64,000 nucleotides of DNA from Epiperipatus broadwayi (taxonomy: Eukaryota > Onychophora > Udeonychophora > Euonychophora > Peripatidae): the NCBI GenBank assembly GCA_028023455.1, contig JAQFVV010006473.1, forward strand, positions 1,212,419-1,276,418, written 5' to 3'. The translations under genes and the position numbers were made by a program. The notes under the pieces were generated by a model. It had not been told where the DNA came from and did no database searches. It was given only the letters and a program-made list of their open reading frames with translations. Shown piece by piece: positions 26,070 through 36,870 of this stretch. The number at the start of each line of letters is the position of its first letter. The stretch's first letter is position 1.

Positions 26070-27150
26070 TATGTGTAACACAAACACATACTTGGACCCA
26101 GGAATACATAAGATGGGCACTTGGAAACTCACCAACCATCAAAGTATCAATAGCAATACAGACAAATAAAGGAACAAATGCAATCCAGGACCTGATTCTT
26201 CCAATATATGAATTTTTTAAAAAAAAGTTCCAGGCAAGACAACTACCCACAGGACATGCTAACTTATTTGACCTGGTGGAAAAAAATCCTTTCAATGTCA
26301 ATGAATTCATAATAAAATTGAATCAGATACTGAACACATCCCACCCGTGAAGACTTGAAATACCATTATTTGTGCTAAAACATCTCAGCCAGTACATTGC
26401 ACAATACCTATGAAACTTAGCCTACCAACTAACACAAAAAATTCAGCATTTGGAAAGAATCTATCTGACAGCAATAGTACCCTTCAATAAAAAAGTGGAA
26501 AATAACCCCCCTCTAACTATATCAGACCAATATCCATGGGACCATTACCAATCAAAATTTCTAGAGAAAATAATTAATGAAAAAGCATAACCATATATAA
26601 TGCCATTGATATGAAAGGCTCAATTTGAAAAAAGAAACTCCTCAAGTGCTCAGGCAGACTTGCTATTCGAAGCAACTATGACCTCAATAAGGGAAAGACA
26701 GAAATATGCTCCAATAGTAGTTCAAGTTGACATAAAAGCAGCTTTTGATGATATAGACATCCAAATTCTGCTGAAAATGCTGGCAAAAACTAACACTCTC
26801 AAAACCCAAGCATTTATAATAGCAAACATGCTTTTAAATAGAGAGATACACATAACACTCAATGGTAGAAATTTGCCATCATTCACCCCCACCAAATCTT
26901 TATCCCAGGAATCCCCCCTCAGCTCACTTCTATTCATATTTTGCATTAACCCCTAATAAAGAAAAAAAAGAGCATTTAGTGGAATACAAATATCCAACAC
27001 AACACAACACGTAAGATGTATAGCATATATAGGCAATGTTACAGTCTTCCTGTACTCAAAAAAGCAAATACCTCAATTACAAAATTTTTTACAAGAATTC
27101 ATGAATCAATATAAACTAAAATTTAACACTGTTAAGACTTCTACTTGGTC
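26070..27150 (+). pseudogene. LINE reverse transcriptase (broken)
   Basis: Frame pieces at 26.09-26.34 and 26.45-26.6 kb give pre-RT and fingers-like sequence. The open piece 26660-26956 contains VVQVDIKAAFDDIDIQIL (about residues 20-37), motif A with catalytic Asp, and a motif-B-like LSQESPLSSLLFIF, where the family has Q-G-x-P-[LI]-S-P-x-L-F (G is now E). Motif C follows near 27.02 kb as AYIGNVTVFL, where A-Y-x-D-D is expected, so both catalytic Asps of the YxDD box are lost. Confidence 0.75.
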
Positions 27151-27889
27151 ACTGTTCGCTGGTTAGCCATTATCACCAATATACAAATCAAAACTGACCC
27201 CATTTCTGAGATTTCCTTTCCATTTTGGAATCACTGGGATGAGACAGTGTATACAAAACAAATTAACAGACAAAGCACAACAAATTTTCAAGTCACTATC
27301 AAAAATGTATATTCTACATATTTGAAAGTGCTACTAATAAACCAACTTATAATCACAAAAATAGCAAATTATCTGCCAATAATAACTTACTCAAAAATTT
27401 TCAAATCAAAAATCAAAACTATCTGTAATCAACTCTTCTGGTTCAGAAAAAACAGTTGCTATAACAGCAAAAAACTTAAACAACACCTCATAAAAATGGT
27501 CTGGGTATGCACGATATTAACATATTTCTCATACAAAAAATAAGCAACCTCATAATCACTATAATAAGACAATTCCCAGAACTTAAACATCTGATACAAA
27601 TTACACCATCAGACAATTCTCCCCCCAGACTATATTAATTCAATCATATTCCAATATAAGACTACACCTAATATACTACAACAGTACGCAAACAAATATA
27701 CATAATGAAAAATATATAACTACATGCAATAGGAACAAAACATAAATGAACCCCCAATGTTGGGATTAAATAATAAAAAATTGATACATGACTATAAAAA
27801 TGGGCACTAGAGCCTAAATTCTTAAATTTTATACTGAAAATTAATCTTATTGTCAAGACAACAGCAATCTTTATCATATAAGAATGTAT

Positions 27890-28060
27890 AACTCAATAGA
27901 TCCTCTGTGTGGATTATGTAATAGGATGGAGGAAACAGTACAACCCTTCATCTACCAATGTCAGGCAACAAAACAAACAAGGAAAATAATGTGTAATACA
28001 TATAGAAGAAGGAACTCCACAGTTGACCAGATCATCAATGATTATAAAACTAAATAAACA
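27890..28060 (+). pseudogene. LINE C-terminal Cys/His motif region
   Basis: Codons near 27.9 kb give DPLCGLCNRMEETVQPFIYQ followed by Cys: a C-x2-C ... C arrangement like the zinc-binding motif after the RT in many LINEs ('C-x2-C ... E-[TS]-x-x-H-x-x-x-x-C', with Tyr here where His is usual). The frame continues to a stop at about 28055. Confidence 0.6.
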
Positions 28061-28738
28061 CCAAGCATTAGGGCAACTACTTTTATCCTATATGCCTTTT
28101 GGCACACAATATATACATTCTTACTTGGCAGCAACATTAGGAGACACTCATCTACATTTCATAATAAATTAGTCCAAATACAAAATAGAGACAAGGCTAT
28201 AACAAGTCCATTCCTATATGCAGCTACATGGTCACTGTTATAGCACAAAGCAATGTTATAATTCCAATAATAAAAAAATAATAATCATAAATTAAGAACC
28301 TATTCCAGCTGTGAAAAATTTTATAAATAAAAAAAAACTTTAATAAACACCAAATAATTTAGATCAACAGATAAATATATAAATAGACAACTATATGCAA
28401 TCACAGGAACTAAACATATAGATTTACATCAATAGACAATGAATAATGTGGATTGTATTGATACCAGAATCATAAAATCAATAGAACTAAAAATCCGAAT
28501 AAAGTTCAAACATGAAAATAGTACAACATATATAAACTTAAACCCTAAATGAAATGACCTTTAGAGGTCTAAATATGTTAAACCTTTTCTTTGTAAAAAT
28601 GACTACAATTAGTACTACCTTTGTTAGTAATAAACTTTATTGGTTAATCTCAGTGATTATGATGTCAATGAACATATACTTGTAATTAAGATCAATGTAC
28701 ATTTTCAAAGATGAAATAAAGTACTCTTTAAGAAAAAA

Positions 28739-28755
28739 ATAATAATAATAATAAT
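28739..28755 (+). repeat. (AAT)n tail of the LINE
   Basis: AATAAA at about 28715, a short A run, then about six AAT units mark the LINE 3' end. Confidence 0.75.
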
Positions 28756-28789
28756 GAGGAAGCTATTGCTGTAAACTAGTGTGGGCATG

Positions 28790-29430
28790 TCTTCCACTTT
28801 TAAAATTAAAATTGAATCACAATGTAACACCAGACAGCATACCAAACACAGATAATTGATCAAGACACTATATTAAACATATGTATAAAAAGAAATAAGT
28901 CCCAATGTTTTTTATGTGGAAAATATGGGTACCTAAAAATAAACTGTGATGAAAGAAAAAAAAACATTGAGAACCATGCAAACACAAATCACCAGCAAAC
29001 AACAAAAAGCACAGAGCAGACAATAAAAGCCTCTCAGCTTAGAGAAACTTACAACCAGAAAACAAAAAAGCACCACTCAGAAAATGATATAGGCCAAGAT
29101 ATAGCAATTAGAGAACAACTTCCAGACTCACACACTAAAAAAAATAAAAAGTCATCAGCCAGACCAAATCACTAACAAAGTCAGTGATAAAAAAATGGCA
29201 AAGAAACAAAAGGTCCTAATAATGAGAATATCAAATATAATAAAATCCAAACAGCAAAAATAATAGAAATAGAAAGTGAAACCTTAACTAACCTGACACA
29301 AATAATACAAACAAGTTTGACCCAAACATTACAAGAAGAAAGAGACCCAAAAAGAAGAACAAGAAGCCCATCAAAAAAGATAAACATTCGAAAAAAGTAA
29401 AAAAATCCCAAATAAAAAAAATTATACACA
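28790..29430 (+). pseudogene. Second LINE ORF1 fragment with zinc-knuckle remnant
   Basis: Directly after the LINE tail, plus-strand codons near 28.85-29.17 kb resemble the ORF1 segment of the preceding LINE at 24.26-24.4 kb and include SQCFLCGKYGYLKINCDE. This is a CCHC zinc knuckle spacing (C-x2-C-x4-x-x4-C) with Tyr in the His position, followed by Lys/Gln/Asn-rich sequence to about 29175. A more degraded charged stretch continues to about 29400. It is a second copy of the same or a sister family, lacking endonuclease and RT. Confidence 0.6.
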
Positions 29431-29602
29431 TAAACAATGTTTCATTTTAAAATTTATTTATTATACAAATTTCACTTATCTTCAGGAACAGTTCAGTTAC
29501 TGATAATTTTAAAATGGTATAAACATAAGAATTATGATACATTGTTAAATTAATAAATTATGCTGATAATTTAAAAAAAAAAATATTATTTAAATAATTT
29601 AA

Positions 29603-30224
29603 TATAAGGGATTCGAACTCAGACTTTTACACAACCCCCAATTCTTCATGCCATTTCATATTGCTGACCCACCTGATCATACACATATTGAAAAGATAAA
29701 TAATCACCAATATACGTATTTCATGCTAATCCAGCAATCATTAGTTGTCCGGATTACTAACTTCACACATATATACAATCAGCGCTCAGCTTTATATTAA
29801 ATAGCCAATCTTCATACTTTAATGGACAGGCTTCAAACTACCCCAACTCACAACTCTTCAGCCCTCCATTTCATTAAAAATATGATGATGGAATGTTCAA
29901 AGCCCACGTAGTGCCAAGATTGCTTTGAATGTTCCATCATCAGATTTTCAATGAAATGGAGAGCTGAAGAGTTGTGGGTTGGAGTAATTTGAAGCGTGTC
30001 CATTAAAGTATAAAGATTGGCCATTTTAATATAAAGCTGAGCACTGATTGTATATATGTGTGAGGATAATAATCTGGACCAACTGATGATAGCTGGTTTA
30101 ACATGAAATACGGATATTGGTGATTATTTATCTTTTCAACATGTGTATGATCAGGTGGATCAGCAATATGAGATGGCATAGAGAGTTGAGGGTTACGTGA
30201 AAGTATGAGTTCGAATCCCTTATC
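29603..30224. repeat. SINE-like foldback element, complete inverted pair
   Basis: Left arm 29603-29905 and right arm about 29925-30224 are reverse complements around a short centre near 29915. The outer ends carry GAGTTCGAATCCC (right, 30207-30219) and its reverse complement on the left, which resembles the RNA polymerase III B box; GTGGATCAGCAATATGAGA about 40 nt upstream could be a decayed A box. I read it as two tRNA-derived SINE-like copies joined tail to tail. Fragments occur at 12.3, 19.7 and 21.4-22.1 kb. Confidence 0.75.
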
Positions 30225-30357
30225 TTACATTATATATGTATAGGTATGTGTAAGCCTGTACAGTGTATTAATTTACATATTTAAATAATTGTACTATATT
30301 TAATATTAAAATAAATTTGCTTGCATATATATGTCTATATCTAGGTCAGTTTAACAT

Positions 30358-30360
<3 letters not shown>

Positions 30361-30421
<61 letters not shown>
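30361..30421. repeat. (TA)n microsatellite, about 30 units
   Basis: Pure TA run. Confidence 0.97.
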
Positions 30422-30424
<3 letters not shown>

Positions 30425-31254
30425 GGAAAGACTTAATTAAAATCAGATTATTATATGTTTTTTTCCTTATTTATTTGATCATTTAATATCTTTTTTCTTT
30501 GTAATTATGTCAGAATCAGATATAATAGTCCATTTATATTCTATTAGATTATTAGATTATTCATTTTAGATGTCAATTCTTTTTATTATCACAAATAAAT
30601 TAACAAAATTATTAATCATTATTTTTCATTAGTATAATTAATTCATTTAAATAATTGGTTAGGCATTTGTCTACTTTTTAGTCTTGCATGTTTTTACATA
30701 CCTAAAGAGCCCTTTGCTGTTCAAGAGACTAATCATGTGATAATAAAGAAATATCGAAAATGTTCATGTGGATTCTATATAATTTTCTTTGGATTTATAT
30801 AGATGCCATGTGGGATTAAAATATTATTATATAATGATGATTCTTAGATTTTCTAAAATTGATCTTTAAATTTCTCATATATATGTATAGAAACTATATG
30901 GAAGTCTGTACATGCATGATACCAACAAAGATTAAGCCTAATTTCCATTATCGTTACTGCTAATAAATATTTTGTTTGACTTTATTTTGATCCTTTACAC
31001 TTTGGAGCAGAATATAGCTAAATGCCATAAATAGCAGAGAAAGTAATTCAACACACACATACATAATGTATTTTTTTCAATTTGTTACAAACTGCCAAAT
31101 TTAAGACGTGGTCATCATTATCAGCTATCATATTTCACTAGTTTTCTGTCAGTCATAATATATGTTTATTACATAAATTCATTTTATTGGTTCATATTAG
31201 TTATTATATAATATAAATCACTATGAAAAGTTTATACATATATAAAATATTTTG
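30422..31254. other. A+T-rich region without recognised genes
   Basis: No repeat family, RNA gene or protein-like frame recognised. Confidence 0.5.
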
Positions 31255-31267
31255 TAGGTTCATCTGA

Positions 31268-32155
31268 GTATGATTTTGATAATGAATATATGACATTTCA
31301 GTTTGATCACATCAACTGAGTAATAAATAAAATATTATAAAGATGTTGTAGAGGCACTGTAATACTGATTTATAAAAATGTTAAAGTTCTATCAATAGAA
31401 AAAAACCAGATGTATAAAATTGAAAAAGTAAATAAAAGTCAAAAAATCTTCAAAATAGTATATTTTAAAAAAATCTTTCAAACAGGGAGATGTTTGCATG
31501 TGTCATAATGTATATTGATACAATTTGGTTATATTAGTATTTCAATTGCTTATTGCCATCTTACATTGGTAAAGAGTGTCACATCTGGATAGAATCCTGG
31601 TATTAGATCAATCTGTATTGTTTCCTGAATGTATAGCATGGGGTGAGTGCTGATGATTTTATCCAGACATGACACTCTCTACCAATGTAAGATCAGAGAA
31701 GCCATTAAATTACTAAAGTGACCAAATTGTATCAATAAATGTCATTGACCTCATCAGTGGCACTCTTACTTTATGCTATAGATTTAGGTCATAATATTGA
31801 TTTCTCTAATACCAGGATCTTATCCAGATGTGACACTTCTATTAATGTTAAGATCAAAAAAGCCATTGAAATATTAAAGTGACAAAATTGTATTAATAAA
31901 TGTGATGATATATACAAACTTCTTTCTATTTGGAAGAATTTTTTTTAAAAAATATTACTATGAAAATTGGTGGACTTTTATTTTTAAAATTTTATATTGC
32001 TGTTATTTTTTTTGTATTAGTAAAACTTTAACATTGTTATAAAACTGTGTTTACAATATCTCTACATATATCTTTATAATATTCCATTTGTCACCCAGTT
32101 GATGACTTGTGTGATCAAACTGAAACTTCAGTATATTCAATAACAAAATCATTGT
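31268..32155. repeat. 0.9-kb palindromic (foldback) repeat
   Basis: The left end TGATTTTGATAATGAATAT (31271) mirrors the right end ATATTCAATAACAAAATCA. Further inside, CAGTTTGATCACA (31299) pairs with TGTGATCAAACTG (32110) and AAATCTTTCAAACAG has mirrored partners. The centre holds three versions of a block around AGTGTCACATCTGGATA (about 31575, 31670 inverted and 31820 inverted). No ORF. It fits a foldback or MITE-type DNA element with internal duplication. Confidence 0.75.
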
Positions 32156-32180
32156 ATCAACAAATATATATATATATATA

Positions 32181-32280
32181 TGTTCAAAAGATGGCGCTAT
32201 ACCAAAACCGCCGAACAAGTGTAAGATTTGTTTTACATAACAAGTGATAGCAGGTTACGTGATTAACTTGTTTTTGTTTT
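32181..32280. repeat. Short fragment of the 42-43 kb array unit, ends joined inverted
   Basis: GTTCAAAAGATGGCGC to about 32238 equals the start of the array unit, and AACAAGTGATAGCAGGTTAC (32239-32258) is the reverse complement of the unit's end. It lies between two TA tracts. Confidence 0.75.
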
Positions 32281-32289
32281 TCATATATA

Positions 32290-33194
32290 TATATATATAT
32301 ATATTGCTAATTGTAAAATTGTCTATATATTTACACAATTGTAAAATAAAAATACTTCAAAATTATAGTGAGATTGTTTTGATATTGTGCCTATAATCAC
32401 AATTCGATAATTTGACAATTTTAAACATAGCTGAAATTCCTTGTCAACATTAAAAAAAATTATGGAGCCATATTATAGTCTACTCAAATAGAATGTTAAC
32501 ATTGATAAATAAATGAAATCAGTTGTTTTTAATTATAAAAGATCCAGATAATCTGGAATAATAAAATATTTACTTGATTATAAATCGAAAACTTGATTGG
32601 ATTATAATTCTGTTTTATCATTTATAATATATCCGTATACATCGGAGTGAACGATTATAAAGAAAACTTATTATATACATGTTGTTTCTCGATGTAGATA
32701 TGTAGTATGTGTTTATATATTACACACACTTGAGTAACAGCCGAAATTTTTTTTATTAATATTTTCACTATATTTATTTACACATATGTATAGCATCTTA
32801 AAAATTTATAAATAGCAAATGATAAACTATGTTCACTTTTAAGGAGCAATTTAACGGTATTTTGTGAAGACGATTTGTTATATTTAAATCAAAACATTAA
32901 AAGCATTTAGATTCAAGAAAAATCGCAAAATATAACAAAATTATTTAAGCCTGTGGCTTGAGATTTCAAATGTAAATATTTTTTTTTGATGGCAATATTA
33001 CTTTCAGTTAGTATTCTTTTATGGAGACTAATATATATATATATATATAGTTTGCGTGTCTCTGTGTTGGCAAATGTATATATATTTGTATATACTACGT
33101 ACATGATTAATGACAATTAATATATTTATCTGAAGTGGTTGCTATCAAGTTAGGAATGCAGGATATTTAACACTAGTAAATTAAAGGGCAATAA

Positions 33195-33198
<4 letters not shown>
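32290..33198. other. A+T-rich region without recognised genes
   Basis: No feature beyond a short TA tract at 33030-33048. Confidence 0.5.

Positions 33199-33281
<83 letters not shown>
33199..33281. repeat. (TA)n microsatellite, about 40 units
   Basis: TA run with one TT interruption at about 33240. Confidence 0.95.
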
Positions 33282-33283
<2 letters not shown>

Positions 33284-33299
33284 GTATTTCTTCAAAGTT

Positions 33300-33790
33300 A
33301 TATACGTAATCTTATAATTGAATATTAATAAAAACAGTTACCAAATATATGTAAATAAAAAAAACTTTTTATCAACTTAGGAGTGCCTTTTGACTATCTT
33401 TATAGTCTTTGCCAACTAACATTTTCAGAAGCTAACCTTCTATAATCCCATGATTTTTACATTTGCTGCCTGTCTGTTTATTAAGTCTTGCTTATATTTA
33501 TGTATTAGTATGGTTTCCTTTATTTTCCTTTCATTATTGTTTCTTTCAATTCGCAATATTTTTATATAATTCAAATTAAAACCATATATACATAATGTAT
33601 TATGATCATAAAAACCTGATGCTGAAACATTATCATCTCCATTACAATTTTGTTTCATTTTTTGAACACTTCTTAACAACCACAAGTTCTTTTTAGTTCT
33701 TTTTTCCATTATACATCTTGATTTCCCTATATATATACACTGCCACACTTACATCTCCATTTATAAATGATGCAATTTTTATTTAAAAAT
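33300..33790 (-). pseudogene. Penelope-like element fragment B1, GIY-YIG region
   Basis: The open piece 33748-33440 (102 codons) has YIGKSRCIMEKRTKKN near its start (about residues 6-21), FYDHN near residue 46, and a charged end with ERNNNERKIKETILIHKYK. It is the same PLE family as fragments A1/A2 at 10.6-12.3 kb. The conserved Glu after Y-I-G is Lys here. It is joined head to head to fragment B2 through an A+T-rich centre at 33790-33870. Confidence 0.75.
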
Positions 33791-33869
33791 TTAAATAAAA
33801 AATTTAAATAAATAAAATAAATAAATTTTAAATAAATAAATAAATTTTAAATAAACAAATAAATTTTAT

Positions 33870-34290
33870 TTTTAAATAAAATTTGCATCATTTATAAATG
33901 AAGATGTAAGTGTAGCAGTGGATATATATAGGGGGATGAAGATGTACATTGGAGAAAAAAACTAAAGAGCATTTTCTGTTATTAATAATGGTTCAAAAAT
34001 GAAACAAAATTGTAATGGAAATGATAATGTTTCAGCATCAGTTTTTTATGGTCATAATAGATTATGTATATATGTTTTTAATTTGAATTATAATAATGTA
34101 AAAAGGTTACAAATTGAAAGAAACATAAATAAAGGAAAAATAAAGGTAGACATGTTAATAAATAAATATAAGCAAGACTTATTAAACAGACAGGCAGCAA
34201 ATGTAGAAATCACAGAATTGTGGGAAGGTTAGTCTTTGACAGTGTTAGTTGACAAAAACTATGAAAATAATTGAAAGTGCTCCAAAGTAG
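33870..34290 (+). pseudogene. Penelope-like element fragment B2, GIY-YIG region
   Basis: Inverted partner of B1. The open piece 33999-34232 has FYGHN and ERNINKGKIKVDMLINKYK. The GIY-YIG start lies upstream near 33.93-33.97 kb but is out of frame. It ends with the family 3' sequence also seen near 11.28 and 11.62 kb. Confidence 0.75.
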
Positions 34291-34429
34291 ATAAAAGTAG
34301 ATAGTACTGGTCAGAATTGTATGTTCATTTAACAAGGTTTAGAATCTAAGCAAAAGTACCATAAATCTACTCATGCCTAAGATACACAGGTCAAGAGCAA
34401 TCATGAAATCTGCCCTATTTGCTCTTCTC

Positions 34430-34751
34430 TAAAACTATAACATTATAAACAACACTTCTGATGATAACAGATGAAATTTTATTCATTCTGGTGCCAAAGA
34501 CACAGCAGAGAAACATGAGATCTGAAAAATTCACATTTGCAAACTAATAGAAACGTTTTGCATAAACACTTGAGAGTCAGTGTTTAGATCTAGTTTCTAT
34601 ACTCTATCCCTCACTGATGAGAGCAAACCAGCTTGAAATCAGCTGATCTGTGGGTGAGCAAATGAAAGAGGTAGTTAATTCTGACTCTTTTTTCGTTTAT
34701 GTAAACAAATTTTACACTTGTTCGGTGGTTTTGGTAAAACGCCATCTGTTG

Positions 34752-34756
<5 letters not shown>
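34430..34756 (-). repeat. Dispersed copy of the 42-43 kb array unit
   Basis: On the minus strand it begins GTTCAACAGATGGCG and follows the array unit through the AAACGAAAAAAGAGTCAG, CAGATCAGCTGATTTCAAG and AAACGTTTCTAT blocks. It is less depleted of C and G than the array units, and so useful as an outgroup. Confidence 0.8.

Positions 34757-34801
<45 letters not shown>
34755..34801. repeat. (TA)n microsatellite
   Basis: About 23 TA units abutting the dispersed array-unit copy. The Ile-Tyr frames across it are repeat translation. Confidence 0.95.
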
Positions 34802-34804
<3 letters not shown>

Positions 34805-35063
34805 TACACACACAGAATTCTGCTGGAAATAATGGATATTTTTAATTTAAAAATCCAATATTTATATAAACATTATATTAGTTCTTTAAAATACAGTACA
34901 TAGAAGTTGGTGAATATTTTTAAGAAATAGTTATTAGATGGAGAGAGATAATGTATTTTATTTCTTTCTTCAATATAGTAAGAAAAATATTTAGCCAAAA
35001 AATACTTTTTTTAAAAAAAGTCACTAATTATTGGCAAATATAAACTGCGAATGTTAAAGGATT

Positions 35064-35122
<59 letters not shown>

Positions 35123-36124
35123 AAATGATAAATTGATTGATTTAAATATAAAACTTGTTTAAAATATTTTAGATTTATATTATAAAATGTTTAGTTTCAG
35201 CTATTTTGATTTTATGGACAAACAGACATTCGAAAATTATTTATTTAAGGATTGAAATTATTTTAATTACTGATTAGTTTGTAAACATTAAATGCTGTTA
35301 ATTTATTTATATATATATATGTTTGTGTGTGTATATCATGCATTCATATTAAAACATTTACACATATGTTTGTATTTTAACATTTCATTCAATAATCATT
35401 AGTACCATAGTTGCATTGTTAAGACAAGAATTATCTGATAAATTATTAAGTTTTAAACATTTTTAAGTTTTTTTTTTTTTTTTCCACATTAGAAATAGTT
35501 ATAATGTTTGAAGAACGGAATATTCAAAAGGTAGTTAACTTTTAAACTTTGAGTAAAATTTGTATATAATATTATGGCATTTTTATATTCAAATTTTACA
35601 ATTTTATTTAGTTTTCTTCTTTTCCATTTACTACTTTTTAATCAAGATATTTGGGAATTATGACTGGGAATTTACAAGTTTTGGTTTAAAAAAAAATTTC
35701 ACTTGTCATTTAAATTATTTGTAGCAATACTAAATTATATTTAGCATAGTGTTGATATTTGCACATGATTTATAAAACATGATAATAATTTCTGAGTAAA
35801 TGCTAGAAAGTGAATTGCTATCAAAGAGAATTTATATAGTCTTAAAAGTGCATAATTACATTAATTTATTAAATTATCATTCTTAGTCATTTCACCCCAC
35901 CCCCTTGATAGAAATTGTTTTAGAATAAATAGTTAAAACCATTTGTTTATTTCCAAATATATAAATTTTTTTTACTAAGTTAATCTTATTTAAATTAAGT
36001 TAATTCATTTATAAAATGTGAATTATGTCAGTTGAACTTCTTATTCTTAAGTTTATAGATGCATTTACATTTGTTTTGTATTTTGTAATATTATCCATAT
36101 TTCTATAAATAAAAATCCATTTTG
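34802..36124. other. A+T-rich region without recognised genes
   Basis: Contains a (TA)n tract at 35074-35119 and poly-T at 35468-35483; otherwise no feature recognised. Confidence 0.5.
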
Positions 36125-36222
36125 TACTAATCACACACACACACACACACACATATATATAATATATATATATATATATATTTGTACTAATCATATACAC
36201 ACACACATATATATATATTAAC
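36125..36222. repeat. (AC)n/(TA)n compound microsatellite
   Basis: About 13 AC units, a TA tract, then a partial repetition of the TTTGTACTAATCA-AC-TA pattern. Confidence 0.95.
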
Positions 36223-36529
36223 CTTCTCCCTGGTCTAACTGATCATAAACGAATCATGCCGCACGTTTTAGTGACTAAAGTCTCCTATGCAACTTATCAT
36301 ACTCTCATTATCAAGAATATAAGCATAAAAAAAAAAACTGTAAAACTAACGAAATGATTCCTGTATTGAATAAAACTAGCATGAAACTATAAATCTAAAG
36401 AGGATCACAAGGTGACTAATAAAGATAATAACTTCTGGTCAAACCAGCTTTGAAATCCATGCAAACAAAATCTGATGGGTTAAATTTGATATTGAGCAAA
36501 CTAATAAATAACTAATAATTATATCTCTG

Positions 36530-36870
36530 GAATGATTATAAACTTAAACTTATAAATGAAGTGATAAGTAAATTATGATGTAGATGACTAAATGGACGAT
36601 GAAAATAAGTAATAATTAAATAGTAGAATAAAATGAGTCTAAGAATGAGGAGAAAAGAACGAAGATGTATGAGAATAATGAATGATAAAAATGATGATAG
36701 AATAAGAGTTAATGAATAGTTAACATTATAAAAGGATAAAAGTTAATGTATGATTAATCAATTATGATAATGAATTAATGTCAAATTAGAATGAATAAAT
36801 AAAAGAATGATCAAGATGAAATTGAAGAACAATGTTAATGATGGAGACTGAAATCTTAAACTATAAACTA
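36530..36870. repeat. Cytosine-poor, ATGA-rich tract
   Basis: About 340 nt in which the plus strand has very few C, with ATGA, AATGA and GATGA recurring every 8-12 nt without strict period. It may be a decayed minisatellite or purine-biased leader. No coherent ORF. Confidence 0.5.

Larger units (their letters stand above)
22300..28755 (+). mobile_element. Decayed L1/Tx1-like LINE
   Basis: In order on the plus strand: ORF1-like charged sequence (22.6-25.07 kb, split by a DNA transposon), an APE-type endonuclease (25.08-25.7 kb), reverse transcriptase (26.07-27.15 kb), a C-terminal Cys motif (27.9 kb), a 3' UTR with AATAAA at about 28715, and an (AAT)n tail at 28739-28755. Stops and frameshifts occur throughout. 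The Cys motif after the RT and an ORF1 with a zinc knuckle in a sister fragment (28.9 kb) suggest an L1/Tx1-type clade, an inference from layout. It lies between an (AAT)n tract and its own (AAT)n tail. Confidence 0.75.

Noticed and set aside
30190-30224. Stand-alone tRNA gene at the B-box-like GAGTTCGAATCCC
   Set aside because: No cloverleaf can be formed around it, and the segment is one arm of the foldback repeat.
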